This document shows positions 16,707 to 27,618 of a DNA stretch of 64,000 bases, one piece after another. The notes beneath the pieces were generated by a model, which was given only the letters and a program-made list of their open reading frames with translations, made no database searches and had not been told where the DNA came from. The translations under genes and the position numbers were made by a program. Every line of letters starts with the position of its first letter. The first letter of the stretch is position 1. The stretch comes from DATKFM01 sp963810485 (lineage in GTDB: Bacteria; Pseudomonadota; Alphaproteobacteria; Dongiales; Dongiaceae), in assembly GCA_963810485.1 (NCBI GenBank), contig CAWENQ010000004.1, forward strand, positions 620,001-684,000, written 5' to 3'.

Positions 16707-17657
16707 ATGAGCGCAGACAAACTGCCCTTGACCATCCTTTTGGCGGCGCCGCGCGGTTTTTGCGCCGGGGTGGAACGCGCCGTGGCGATTGTGGAGCAGG
16801 CGCTGGCTCGATTCGGCGCCCCGGTCTATGTCCGCCGCGAGATCGTGCACAACCGATTCGTCGTCGAGCAGCTGGCGGCCCAGGGGGCGGTGTTCGTCAG
16901 GGAATTGGACGAAGTCCCGGCCAATGGCGTAGTTGTCTTCTCGGCCCATGGCGTGTCCCAAGCGGTCAAGCTGGAAGCCGCGCACCGTCGGCTGAAGGTG
17001 CTGGACGCAACCTGCCCGCTGGTGACGAAGGTGCATCGCGAGGCCATCCGGCAGGACAGCGCGGGCCGGCATGTCATCCTGATCGGGCATCGCGGCCATC
17101 CCGAGGTGATCGGCATACTGGGCCAACTGCCGCCGGGCTCCATTACATTGATCGAGACCGCGCAGGATGCGGCGCATGTCGTGCCACCGCCCGGCCGTGA
17201 CCTCGCCTACGTGACCCAAACGACGCTGGCCTCGGACGAAGTCGACGGCATCGTCGGCATCCTGCGGCGGCGGTTCCCCGGCATCACCGGCCCCCGCTCT
17301 CAGGATATCTGCTATGCCACCACGAACCGGCAGCTGGCCGTGAAGGCGCTGGCGCCGCAGGTCGAGGCCCTGTTGGTGGTCGGGTCGCCGAACTCGTCGA
17401 ACTCGCAACGCTTGGTCGAGACCGCGCGCGCCGCGGGGTGCGAACGCTCGTACCTGGTGTGCCGCACATCCGACATAGACTGGCGGTCGCTGCATGGGAT
17501 CAAGCGCCTGGGCGTCACCGCCGGCGCATCGGCGCCGGAGATCCTGGTGCAGGAAGTGCTGGCCGCCTGTCGGGCGCGATATGACGTGACCGTCGAGACA
17601 TTCTCTGTTATCGAGGAGGACGTGCATTTCAGGCTGCCACGCGCGCTCAGCGCGTGA
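16707..17657 (+). CDS. ispH: 4-hydroxy-3-methylbut-2-enyl diphosphate reductase
   Basis: The last enzyme of the methylerythritol phosphate pathway, giving IPP and DMAPP by reductive removal of the hydroxyl group. The 316-residue protein has the three cluster-binding cysteines: Cys19 (APRGFCAGV), Cys103 (DATCPLV) and Cys202 (DICYATTNRQ). The acid-base segment with the TNRQ motif is intact. An AGGAG ribosome site lies 8-12 bases upstream of the ATG. It overlaps the possible upstream GTG of thrB, and the ispH-thrB order is common in Alphaproteobacteria. Iron-sulfur dependence may explain the nearby CDGSH gene, but that is only proximity. Confidence 0.98.
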   Translation: MSADKLPLTILLAAPRGFCAGVERAVAIVEQALARFGAPVYVRREIVHNRFVVEQLAAQGAVFVRELDEVPANGVVVFSAHGVSQAVKLEAAHRRLKVLDATCPLVTKVHREAIRQDSAGRHVILIGHRGHPEVIGILGQLPPGSITLIETAQDAAHVVPPPGRDLAYVTQTTLASDEVDGIVGILRRRFPGITGPRSQDICYATTNRQLAVKALAPQVEALLVVGSPNSSNSQRLVETARAAGCERSYLVCRTSDIDWRSLHGIKRLGVTAGASAPEILVQEVLAACRARYDVTVETFSVIEEDVHFRLPRALSA

Positions 17658-17689
17658 ATAGCTTTTCGCGAAACCTCTCCGCCCTGCCG

Positions 17690-18652
17690 ATGGCCGTCTA
17701 TACCGAAGTCTCGAACGGTGACCTGGACGCGTTCATCGCGCTCTACGACATCGGCCAGCCTGTTTCCTGCAAGGGCATCGCCGAGGGCGTGGAGAACAGC
17801 AACTTTCTGCTGGCCACCGATCGCGGCAGCTACATCCTGACCATCTATGAAAAGCGCGTGGCCAAGGCCGACCTGCCTTACTTCCTCGGGCTGATGCATC
17901 ATCTGGCCGCCAAGGGCATTGCCTGCCCGACCCCGATCCACCAGAGGAACGGCGCGGTGCTCGGCGAACTCTGCGGCAAGCCGGCGGCGATCATCAGCTT
18001 TCTCGACGGCCTCTGGCCGCGCAAACCGGCGCCGCGCCATTGCCAATTGCTGGGCGAGGCGCTGGCGCGTTTTCATATGGCCGGCCTGGATTACGAGGGC
18101 CACCGCGCCAACAATCTCTCGATCGCGGGCTGGCGCCGGCTCGCCGAGGCCTGTTACGACCGCGCTCATGAAGTGCAGGCGGGGCTCGCCGATCAGATCG
18201 CGGCCGAGCTGTCCTGGCTTGAGACTCATTGGCCTAGGAATCTCGCCGCTGGCGTCATTCATGCCGATCTGTTTCCAGACAATGTGTTTTATCTTGGCGA
18301 CCGGCTGTCGGGCATCATTGACTTCTATTTCGCCTGCAACGACTACCTCGCCTATGACGTGGCGATCTGCCTGAACGCCTGGTGCTTCGAGCCCGAGGGC
18401 GATTTCAACACGACCAAGGCGCGGCTGCTGCTCGGCAGCTACAACCGGACGCGGACGATGCCGGCGGCGGAAATGTTGGCCCTGCCTGCGCTGGCCAGGG
18501 GCAGCGCGCTGCGCTTCCTGCTGACCCGCCTCTATGACTGGCTCAATCATCCGCCGGGCGCCTTCGTGAAACCGAAGGATCCGCTGGAATATGCGAAGAA
18601 GCTGCGCTTTCATCAGCAGGTGAAAAGCGTCCGGGAATACGGACTCGACTAA
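17690..18652 (+). CDS. thrB: Homoserine kinase, type II (ThrB2 family)
   Basis: Phosphorylates homoserine on the way to threonine. The 320-residue protein is of the aminoglycoside-phosphotransferase fold used by Alphaproteobacteria, not the GHMP fold. It opens MAVYTEVSNGDLDAFI, has the glycine-rich GVENSNFLL loop, and the catalytic HADLFPDNVFY with the metal-binding IDFYF that follows. I chose the ATG at 17690 because most relatives begin there. A GTG at 17654, overlapping the ispH stop, would add 12 residues and cannot be excluded. The two genes are surely co-transcribed. Confidence 0.95.
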   Translation: MAVYTEVSNGDLDAFIALYDIGQPVSCKGIAEGVENSNFLLATDRGSYILTIYEKRVAKADLPYFLGLMHHLAAKGIACPTPIHQRNGAVLGELCGKPAAIISFLDGLWPRKPAPRHCQLLGEALARFHMAGLDYEGHRANNLSIAGWRRLAEACYDRAHEVQAGLADQIAAELSWLETHWPRNLAAGVIHADLFPDNVFYLGDRLSGIIDFYFACNDYLAYDVAICLNAWCFEPEGDFNTTKARLLLGSYNRTRTMPAAEMLALPALARGSALRFLLTRLYDWLNHPPGAFVKPKDPLEYAKKLRFHQQVKSVREYGLD

Positions 18653-18680
18653 ACGCCAAGCAGACGGGGGCGACGTTCCG

Positions 18681-20036
18681 ATGGCCGGCGAAAACTGCGA
18701 TGTGGCGATCGTCGGCGCCGGGCTCGCGGGCGCCGTGGCGGCGGCCGAACTCCGTGCACGCGGATTGTCCGTCATCATTCTGGAAGCGCGGGAGCGGATC
18801 GGCGGCCGCGGTTATTTCCGAAACTTCGACGGGGTGCGGTCCGATGGCCGGCGCGAGGCCGATGAAGAGCTGGACTATGGCGGCTCCTGGATCACGCCCT
18901 GGCAGAGTAACATCCGGGGCCTTTGTGCAAGGTATGGCATTGAGCTGCGCCCGCGCCACCCGGTGACGGCTCGCCGATGGTTTCGCGATGGCGCCCTGCA
19001 TCATGACGGGCCGACCTCCGGCGCCGACCGCGCGGCCCATGAACGCGCCATCGCCCGTATCGCCGTTGATTCTACCTTGCTGAAAAAGGGCCATCATAAA
19101 GATGCCGGTGGCCGGCCGCTCCTGGGCATCAGCCTTGCCGATTATATGCGCCGGCTCCAGGCGCCGGCAGCGACGCTGGACCTGATCGGCGCCTGGTGGA
19201 CCGTGTCAGGCAATGGCGACAAGGCCGGTGTCCCAGCCAGCGAATTCCTGCATAGCTGCGGCCATGTCGACGGCACGCCCGATGCCATCATCGACGCCTG
19301 GACCGACAGCCTGATCGGCGGCGTCAGCGGACTGGCGAGCCGCATGATCGCCGATTGCGGCGCGGTGCTGTGGCTGAATGCAGCGGTTTCGGCGATCGAG
19401 CATGACGGCGAGTCGGTGCGGCTTGCGACCGCCGATGGCCGCAGCATCGATGCCCGGGCCGCCGTCATCGCGACCGGCATCAATCCGATGGCCGGACTGC
19501 AACTCGCTCCCCCTCCTCCGGCTGCGAAAACCGAAGCCCTGGCGCGCGGCCATGCCGGGCGGGCCGTCAAGGTCTGGGCCAAGGTCAGGGATGTCGCGCC
19601 CGGCATCCTCGCGACCGGCGGCGGTAGTGGCATCGAATGGATGTTCGCCGAGCGCGCCACCCGCGACGGCGCCACCATGCTGGTCGGTTTCGGCATCGAA
19701 GGCGAAGGTGCGACCGCCTGGGCGCAAGGGCCTGACGGTGCCGCAACGGCGATCGTCAGCGCCGGGACCGAGGCGGTTGCGAGATTCTTTCCCGAGGCGG
19801 AGCTGATAGCTCTCGACTGGCACGACTGGAACCGCGACGAATTCTCCCGTGGCGCCTGGGTCGCGTCGCGGCTGGGCGCTGAAGGCGATCTCCTGCATGA
19901 GAACTGGAAGCGCCAAGGCCGCCTTGCCTTTGCCAGCTCCGACATCTCGCCCGAAGGCGCCGGCTGGTTCGACGCCGCGGCGATCTCAGGCGCGGCGGCG
20001 GCGAGGGAGATCATGGAGTTATTGCGATTGAACTGA
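18681..20036 (+). CDS. FAD-dependent amine oxidase family protein
   Basis: A 451-residue flavoprotein of the amine oxidase family. The FAD-binding dinucleotide fold is at the N-terminus: VAIVGAGLAGAVAAAEL, then the glutamate strand IILEARERIGGRGYF. A second FAD segment appears at the C-terminal end (FASSDISPEGAGWFDAAAISG). Substrate is unknown; relatives include monoamine oxidases and putrescine or tryptophan oxidases. The central region (RPLLGISLADYMRR ...) has no feature that fixes specificity. It lies 28 bases after thrB and is followed after four bases by a metallo-beta-lactamase hydrolase, so ispH-thrB and these two genes may form one operon. Confidence 0.85.
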   Translation: MAGENCDVAIVGAGLAGAVAAAELRARGLSVIILEARERIGGRGYFRNFDGVRSDGRREADEELDYGGSWITPWQSNIRGLCARYGIELRPRHPVTARRWFRDGALHHDGPTSGADRAAHERAIARIAVDSTLLKKGHHKDAGGRPLLGISLADYMRRLQAPAATLDLIGAWWTVSGNGDKAGVPASEFLHSCGHVDGTPDAIIDAWTDSLIGGVSGLASRMIADCGAVLWLNAAVSAIEHDGESVRLATADGRSIDARAAVIATGINPMAGLQLAPPPPAAKTEALARGHAGRAVKVWAKVRDVAPGILATGGGSGIEWMFAERATRDGATMLVGFGIEGEGATAWAQGPDGAATAIVSAGTEAVARFFPEAELIALDWHDWNRDEFSRGAWVASRLGAEGDLLHENWKRQGRLAFASSDISPEGAGWFDAAAISGAAAAREIMELLRLN

Positions 20037-20040
20037 GAGA

Positions 20041-20826
20041 ATGACGGCGAACATGCCGACGAATTGCGCCACCGCCGAAAATTGGTACGAGACGCAGCGC
20101 CTGGCCGACGACGTCACGCTGATCTTCGAGCCGCATATGAAGCCGTTCTACCGCTGCAACATCTGGCATGTGCGCGGGCGCGACCGGGACATGCTGGTGG
20201 ATTCCGGCATGGGCGTAGTGAGTTTGAGCCGGCATGTCTCGCTGGTGACAGAGCGGCCGCTGCTCGCCGTCGCGACGCACACCCATTGGGACCATATCGG
20301 CTCGCACCACGAGTTTGCCGAGCGGGCGGTGCATCCGTTGGAAGCCGGGATTCTTGCGGCGCCGACGCGGGAGTTGAGCGGTGCCGGAAATTCGGTCAAG
20401 GCTGAGAAGGACGCCGACATTTTCGAGCGCCTGCCGCCGGCGCCATATCGCGCGGAGAACTATGAGATCGAACCGGCGCCGCCGACAAGGCTTCTTGGAG
20501 ACGGCGATATCATCGATCTCGGCGACCGGCATTTTGAAGTCCTGCATTTGCCCGGCCATTCGCCTGGCAGCATCGCGCTATGGGAAGCGGCGTCGGGAAC
20601 CCTGTTCTCCGGCGACGTCGTCTATGACGGTGAACTGCTCGATGACGTGATCGAGGATTATGTCACCAGCATGAAACGCCTGCGGCGGCTGCCCGTACGT
20701 CTGGTGCATGGTGGCCACTTTCCCAGCTTCGGCGGCGCACGATATCTGGAACTCATCGATGCCTACCTGCAGAGCAAGCGCGGCGTAGTCGCGGCCCAAA
20801 GGGAGACTCGATCCCATGTTCCGTAG
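20041..20826 (+). CDS. MBL-fold metallo-hydrolase
   Basis: A 261-residue hydrolase of the metallo-beta-lactamase superfamily. The dinuclear metal motif is H80-T-H82-W-D84-H85, followed by GHSPGSIALWE with the next metal histidine and the FSGDVVYDG aspartate. The final histidine is in LVHGGHFPSF. Family members hydrolyse thioesters, lactones, or other esters, and the substrate is not predictable. Only four bases separate it from the amine oxidase, so it may process a product of that enzyme. A second ATG 12 bases into the gene is also possible as start. Confidence 0.85.
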   Translation: MTANMPTNCATAENWYETQRLADDVTLIFEPHMKPFYRCNIWHVRGRDRDMLVDSGMGVVSLSRHVSLVTERPLLAVATHTHWDHIGSHHEFAERAVHPLEAGILAAPTRELSGAGNSVKAEKDADIFERLPPAPYRAENYEIEPAPPTRLLGDGDIIDLGDRHFEVLHLPGHSPGSIALWEAASGTLFSGDVVYDGELLDDVIEDYVTSMKRLRRLPVRLVHGGHFPSFGGARYLELIDAYLQSKRGVVAAQRETRSHVP

Positions 20827-20923
20827 CGCCAAAAGCCGACGTCGGCTTATCCTGATCTTCGCGCTTTTGCTTGCCTGCGCCATGGCGTTCCGGCTGTATC
20901 TCAAGAAGTCGGGCTTGCCCTGA
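20816..20923 (+). CDS. Possible 35-residue single-helix membrane peptide
   Basis: A short frame overlapping the end of the hydrolase gene by 11 bases. It would encode a peptide with a basic N-terminus (FRSAKSRRR), one membrane helix (LILIFALLLACAMAF) and a short basic tail. A purine-rich GGGAGA lies a suitable distance upstream inside the preceding gene. Small membrane proteins of this shape are often missed, but chance frames in GC-rich DNA also look like this. No homologue is known to me. Confidence 0.35.
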   Translation: MFRSAKSRRRLILIFALLLACAMAFRLYLKKSGLP

Positions 20924-20973
20924 ACCGGGGCAACTCCGCAAGCCGCAAGACACCCGCTCAAGGAAACCCACTC

Positions 20974-21729
20974 ATGACTGACTCGCTTCGCGCCAAGATA
21001 GCCGCCGGCAAACGCGTCACCGGCACCTGGGTCTCCATTCCCGATATCGCCGTGGTGGAGATCCTGGCGCAGGCGGGCTTCGACTATCTGTTGATCGACG
21101 GCGAGCATGCACCGACGCCGCCGGCCGCGCTGCCGCCCTTGGCACTGGCGGCGGAGCGCCATGGCTGCCCGATCGTCTATCGCGTGCAGGCGAACCGCGG
21201 CGACCTGATCAAGGCGGCGCTGGATGTGGGCGTCGATGGCCTGATGGTGCCGCTGGTGGAGACGCCGGCCGACGCCGCGGCGATCGTCGAGGCCGCCAAG
21301 TATCCGCCCATGGGGCGGCGCGGCTTTGGACCTTGGCGAGCCTCCAACTACTATCTCGACCTGCCCGCCTATGCCGACGCGGCAAACGAACGCATCGCCA
21401 TCATCCCGCAGATCGAAAGCGCTCTCGCCGTAGAGAACGCGGCCGCGATCGGCGCCGTGCCGGGCATCGACGCGCTGTTCATCGGCCCGGCGGATCTCTG
21501 CGGATCGCTCGGTGTTCCCGTGGGAGCGATCGAGCCGAAGTTCATCACGGCACTGGAGAAAGTCATTGCCGCCGGCAAGAAGTCCGGCTGCACCGTTGGC
21601 ATCGATGCCGTCTCCCTGGAGAAGCTCGGGATGTTCGCGAAGATGGGCTTCACCCTCTTCACCTACGGGTCCGATCTTGGCTATCTCGCCGATGGCGGCA
21701 AAGCAGCCGCAGAGCAGGCAAAGGGCTGA
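20974..21729 (+). CDS. HpcH/HpaI-family aldolase
   Basis: A 251-residue class II, metal-dependent pyruvate aldolase of the HpcH/HpaI family, which includes 4-hydroxy-2-oxoheptanedioate aldolase (aromatic degradation) and 2-keto-3-deoxy-rhamnonate aldolase. Family marks are LLIDGEHAP near the N-terminus, the YPPMGRRGFG loop, the metal-binding QIES segment, and FIGPADL. Which aldol substrate is split cannot be told from sequence. An AAGGAA ribosome site precedes the ATG. It is about 50 bases downstream of the possible small peptide and ends at the AT-rich island, so it is probably the last gene of its transcript. Confidence 0.88.
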   Translation: MTDSLRAKIAAGKRVTGTWVSIPDIAVVEILAQAGFDYLLIDGEHAPTPPAALPPLALAAERHGCPIVYRVQANRGDLIKAALDVGVDGLMVPLVETPADAAAIVEAAKYPPMGRRGFGPWRASNYYLDLPAYADAANERIAIIPQIESALAVENAAAIGAVPGIDALFIGPADLCGSLGVPVGAIEPKFITALEKVIAAGKKSGCTVGIDAVSLEKLGMFAKMGFTLFTYGSDLGYLADGGKAAAEQAKG

Positions 21730-21736
21730 ACAGGAG

Positions 21737-21858
21737 AACTATAGTTAAATTAACTAAACACCTTTGGTTTAGGCCAAATATCTATAGTTATTGCGTAGAA
21801 TTATTATAGTAAATGATGATTTCTTAATAGATTATTAAGAGTCTTCTTAAAAAATCCT
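21737..21858. other. AT-rich island upstream of the FecR-domain gene
   Basis: About 120 bases of strongly AT-rich DNA in otherwise GC-rich surroundings. It holds an 8-base inverted repeat (AACTATAG at 21737-21744, its complement at 21782-21789), a palindrome at GTTAAATTAAC, and a 7-base-pair hairpin at 21823-21839. No reading frame of note. It is a likely promoter or silencer region for the FecR-CHASE2 genes; the exact -35/-10 is not clear. Confidence 0.6.
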
Positions 21859-21973
21859 TTCCGAAAGAACGTCGGCCGGCTCCCCCAGCCAAATCTTGCC
21901 GGACGACATCGCGGCTGCCGGTGGCCCCCTCACCGGCAGCCGCCACTTTCGCCAGTTAACGGAGAGGTCCTTC

Positions 21974-22957
21974 ATGTTTGTCCCCGTCCTTCGAGCGGTC
22001 TTCGGCGCGGCGCTGCTTGTGGCCCTGTTAATCAGCGGTCCCGCCGCTGCGCAGGAAATTGCCGCCATCGATCCCAATGCGGATGTCACCACGCCCTTGG
22101 GTTGGCGGGTATCGGGCCTCACCGGTGAGGCCAGCGCCCGGCTTGGCTCGGCCCCTTTCGAGCCGCTGGCCATCGGCGACATCGTTGCCGTGGGCAGCGA
22201 GATCCAGACCGAGCGCAGCAGCGTGGTCTTCCTCTCCCGCCGGGGCGATCGCGTCATCATCCAGCCGTCATCCCATCTCCGGATCGCCGAGCCGAAGGCC
22301 GGCGGCCTCCTGACGCAATTCTTCCAGTCATTCGGCAACGTCTTCTATGACGTGGAGCCGCGCAGCAGCCGGTCGTTTGGCGTTCAGGGCCCCTATATGG
22401 CCGCGGTGGTCAAGGGCACGCGCTTCCTGGTGACGATCAAACGAGATGCCGACAGCGTCCGCGTGGATGAGGGGCGCGTCCTCGTGGAATCCGCCGATGG
22501 CACATCCTCGGCGATGGTCGGCCCCGGCAATGTGGCGACGGTGGAGCGCGGCGGCGATGGCCATGTGCAGCTCTCCAGCAGCACCATTCCCGTTTTGCCG
22601 TCCGTGCTACCGGTCCTGGCCAAACCGACATTAGCGCCCGAACAAGGCGTGCCCGGCGTCGAAGCAGCGGCCGAGACCACGAACGGAACGACCGGCTCGA
22701 CCGGCAGCGCCGTCGGCGGAGTCGCGGGCGCGGCCGGTGGCGTGGTCGGCGGTGTTGCTGAAGCAGCCGGTGGCCTCGTCGGCGGTGTTGCAGAAGCGGC
22801 CGGCGGTGTGGTCGGCGGCGTTGCAGAGGCGGCCGGCGGCGTCGTGGGCGGCGTGGCTGATACGGCTGGCGGAGTTGTCGGCGGTGTCGCGGGCGCAGCC
22901 GGCGGACTTGTCAGCGGTGCCGGCAGAGCCGTCGGCGGATTGCTGGGCCGCAACTAA
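21974..22957 (+). CDS. Exported FecR-domain protein with glycine-rich 11-residue repeats
   Basis: A 327-residue exported protein. The ATG at 21974 is chosen because a GGAGAGG ribosome site sits 7-13 bases before it and a good signal peptide follows (FVPVLRAVFGAALLVALLISGPAAA, residues 2-26). The mature part is a FecR-type beta domain (about residues 40-205), with the segments GDIVAVGSEIQT, SFGVQGPYMAAVVKGTRFLV and VDEGRVLVES. Residues 244-320 are seven copies of an 11-residue unit close to GGVVGGVAEAA, a glycine-zipper-like tail. FecR proteins usually act as anti-sigma or ligand sensors, but here the neighbour is a CHASE2 kinase, not a sigma factor. Function is inferred only from that pairing. 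Confidence 0.85.
   Translation: MFVPVLRAVFGAALLVALLISGPAAAQEIAAIDPNADVTTPLGWRVSGLTGEASARLGSAPFEPLAIGDIVAVGSEIQTERSSVVFLSRRGDRVIIQPSSHLRIAEPKAGGLLTQFFQSFGNVFYDVEPRSSRSFGVQGPYMAAVVKGTRFLVTIKRDADSVRVDEGRVLVESADGTSSAMVGPGNVATVERGGDGHVQLSSSTIPVLPSVLPVLAKPTLAPEQGVPGVEAAAETTNGTTGSTGSAVGGVAGAAGGVVGGVAEAAGGLVGGVAEAAGGVVGGVAEAAGGVVGGVADTAGGVVGGVAGAAGGLVSGAGRAVGGLLGRN
22703..22933 (+). repeat. Seven tandem 33-base coding repeats
   Basis: Seven 33-base units inside the FecR-domain gene encode 11-residue repeats near GGVVGGVAEAA. The third-base positions differ between units, so the DNA is less uniform than the protein. That points to selection for the peptide rather than recent slippage. Not a CRISPR array: units are adjacent with no spacers. 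Confidence 0.85.
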
Positions 22958-22991
22958 GGCGCCACGGAACGACCGCCTAAGGCTTCCCGAG

Positions 22992-25322
<2,331 letters not shown>

Positions 25323-25325
25323 CCC

Positions 25326-26639
25326 TTAAAAATACGTTCGGATACCGCCCACTACATTCATCGCGGCATCGACTTCATAGATGAGCTGCCAGCGATCGAA
25401 GGTGGTGCAGGGATGGGACACGCCGAAGCAAAGGCGGTCGCCCACCTGCAGCGGCGAGTTATCGGGCACCTCGATATGCGCATGCTGGTCGTTGAGCCCG
25501 GCCACCTTGTGGTCGCCTGATAGTTTGCTCACCGGCTGTGGCGCGGTATGCAGGCCGGGCCTGTACCAGCGGTCAAGCACAGGGAGCGTGACGTCAAAAC
25601 CGACATCGCGCTTGCCCATGGTAGCAATGACCTTGCCCGGCTCCGGCCGCGACTGCACATAGGCCCAGACGAACAGCGCCGCCTTCAACCCCTCGCCCAG
25701 TTTGCGCGCGGCGGGAAGACGCTCGACCAGCCGCTCCACCAGCTCGCGGTAGGATTTGGAATCGTGCGTCAGATAGCAGCCGCTTCGGATGATGATCTGG
25801 CTCTCGCGGCCGCCGAGCTCGTTATGCAGGCGCGTCGCCGCCAGATCGAAAAACGCAGAGCCACCGGCGGTGAGGATCACCGGTCCCGGCGCGAACAGAT
25901 CCTCCGCCGCGCAGGCGCGGGCGATGGCGACCAGGAAATCGATGAAGGCGGCGACTTTCGAGTCCTGCTCTTGCGGCGTGGCGCCGCCGATCAGCCCCTC
26001 GAAACCTTCGACTCCCCTGAGCGATAGCAGCGGACCGGCCTCGCGCACCGCGCGGGCGACGGCGAGCGCTTGATCCACCGTGCGGGCGCCGGTGCGTCCG
26101 CCCGCTATTCCTCCTTCGAGCAGCAACTGCAGGGGCCGGCCGATCTTGCGCCGTGCCGCCGCTTCGCGCAGGACAGCGACGCCTTCCAGCAAATCGATGA
26201 GGCAGTAGAAGTCGAAGGCGGGATCGGATGCGAGTTCATCAAGCACAGTATCGATCTCCAGGCACCCCGTGAGCTGATTGGCCATCAGCACCCGGCCGAT
26301 ACCGAAGGCGCGGCAGATCTTGAGCTGATGCATCGTCGCTACGGTGATCGCCCAGGCGCCGTCGCGAAGTTGCAGATCGAAGAGTTGCGGCGCCATGGTG
26401 GTCTTGCCGTGGGGCGAGAAACCCACCTTCGTCAGATCGAGAAAGCCGCGCATCCACTTGCTATTGTGATGCAGCGCGTCGCGCTCGATGACAGCGGCGG
26501 GCAGCGGCAGATCGCCTTTCAAAAGATTCCACCCCCGCGCGCCGATGTCGGACAACCGCGTCGTACCGGCGGCAGGAGGCAGACCCTTCACCGTCGAATC
26601 GAGAATGCAATCGAGAGCAGGAGCGAGGTTCATGCTCAT
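25326..26639 (-). CDS. PLP-dependent D-threonine aldolase / D-serine dehydratase-like protein (amino acid deaminase)
   Basis: A 437-residue fold-type III PLP enzyme of the alanine racemase N-terminal superfamily. Lys79 in FSPHGKTTMAPQL is the likely PLP lysine. The C-terminal beta domain has a His and Cys pair in FGVSHPCTTFDRW that would bind zinc, as in eukaryotic-type D-serine dehydratase and D-threonine aldolase. Related proteins are annotated as amino acid deaminase or DTA. The likely action is on a D-amino acid, but the precise substrate is unknown. It is convergent with the kinase gene (three bases between stops) and its upstream side has a MITE-like repeat. Two near starts (residues 1 and 3) are possible. 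Confidence 0.85.
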   Translation of the reverse strand: MSMNLAPALDCILDSTVKGLPPAAGTTRLSDIGARGWNLLKGDLPLPAAVIERDALHHNSKWMRGFLDLTKVGFSPHGKTTMAPQLFDLQLRDGAWAITVATMHQLKICRAFGIGRVLMANQLTGCLEIDTVLDELASDPAFDFYCLIDLLEGVAVLREAAARRKIGRPLQLLLEGGIAGGRTGARTVDQALAVARAVREAGPLLSLRGVEGFEGLIGGATPQEQDSKVAAFIDFLVAIARACAAEDLFAPGPVILTAGGSAFFDLAATRLHNELGGRESQIIIRSGCYLTHDSKSYRELVERLVERLPAARKLGEGLKAALFVWAYVQSRPEPGKVIATMGKRDVGFDVTLPVLDRWYRPGLHTAPQPVSKLSGDHKVAGLNDQHAHIEVPDNSPLQVGDRLCFGVSHPCTTFDRWQLIYEVDAAMNVVGGIRTYF

Positions 26640-26667
26640 AGTCCTGTGTGTGATAAGGATTGGAGTC

Positions 26668-26785
26668 TCACCACAAAGTCACAAAGGACACAAAGGCGAC
26701 GAAGCTTGAAGCAACTGTCTGCATACAATTCGCCGGATGGCGGATCGTCCCAACTTGCTTCCTGCACTTCGTGACTTTGTGGTGA
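26668..26785. repeat. 118-base palindromic element with CACAAAG repeats
   Basis: A perfect 15-base inverted repeat (26668-26682 and 26771-26785; TCACCACAAAGTCAC) encloses 88 bases. The left side continues with further CACAAAG-like units at about eight-base steps. Similar CACAAAG-rich dispersed repeats occur between genes in many unrelated bacteria, to my knowledge with no settled function. It lies between the divergent starts of the PLP enzyme and DnaJ-like genes. No open frame. Confidence 0.65.
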
Positions 26786-26872
26786 AAACGACTTCTGCAC
26801 CTATGCAAGCTGCAATGCTGATATGAACGCACTTCGCTTGCCTCCCCGACGGTCAGCCGCCATATTCCCCGC

Positions 26873-27496
26873 ATGTCCGATTTCGCGTCCCCAGGAATGC
26901 CGCAGGATGCTGCCGGCAAAGGCAGCCGTGACGGCCGCTGCGATCATCCCGCCTGCGCCGCCGAGGGACTGTATCGCGCGCCAAAATCGCCCCAGCGGTT
27001 GAACGAGTATTACCGCTTCTGCCTGGACCATGTGCGGGAGTACAACCGCGCCTGGGATTATTGCGCCGGCTGGAGCGCCGACGACATAGAGGCGGAAACC
27101 CGCCGGGCGCTCTGCTGGGACCGTCCGACCTGGCGCCTGGGGGAATGGACTACCGACTCCCTCGGCAAGGTCCACCGGCCCAAAAATAGCCCTGGCACCG
27201 ACGGCGTGAATATTGAATTCGATGACGTATTTGGGATATTCTCTGAGGGCGAGACCAGCGACGGTCGCCGTCACCGGCAGAACCCGCCCCCGCCCAAGGC
27301 CCCGGCGGCCGAGCGCAAGGCCCTGCACACATTGGGCCTGGACGGCGAAGCCGATTGGCCGGCCATCAAGGCCCGCTACAAGCACCTCGCCAAGCGCTTT
27401 CACCCCGATGCGAACGGGGGCGACAGGCAAGCCGAAGAACGGCTAAAAGAGATCAATCTGGCCTATAGCGCCTTGAAAGGCCGAGCCAAGATTTGA
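26873..27496 (+). CDS. DnaJ-domain protein with N-terminal zinc-binding-like motif
   Basis: A 207-residue protein with a C-terminal J domain (about 148-205). The HPD motif at 177-179 stimulates DnaK ATPase. The N-terminal half has Cys23, Cys28, Cys50 and His53, a likely small zinc site, within a segment (CDHPACAAEGLYRAP, then YRFCLDHVREYN) typical of the alphaproteobacterial DnaJ proteins found just before cobS. There is no Gly/Phe region or central zinc domain, so it is a specialised class III J protein. Role in cobaltochelatase assembly is possible from context but unproven. Confidence 0.88.
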   Translation: MSDFASPGMPQDAAGKGSRDGRCDHPACAAEGLYRAPKSPQRLNEYYRFCLDHVREYNRAWDYCAGWSADDIEAETRRALCWDRPTWRLGEWTTDSLGKVHRPKNSPGTDGVNIEFDDVFGIFSEGETSDGRRHRQNPPPPKAPAAERKALHTLGLDGEADWPAIKARYKHLAKRFHPDANGGDRQAEERLKEINLAYSALKGRAKI

Positions 27497-27618
27497 CCTC
27501 CCTCCCTACCCCGCGACAGGCTGGGGCTGCGGAACCTCCCAGCAAGCCTGTCGGACCCAAACAGCCGGACCATGGGCGGAGCCCCGCACCCGGCAGGACA
27601 GCGACCAGAAAGAGCAAG

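Noticed and set aside
16461..17627. Long minus-strand frame joined to the CDGSH gene (468 residues)
   Set aside because: The upstream part is antisense to ispH. The CDGSH family length fits the ATG at 16460.
22703..22933. Regular 33-base repeats considered as a CRISPR array
   Set aside because: Units are adjacent, in frame, and within a coding gene; there are no spacers and no cas genes.
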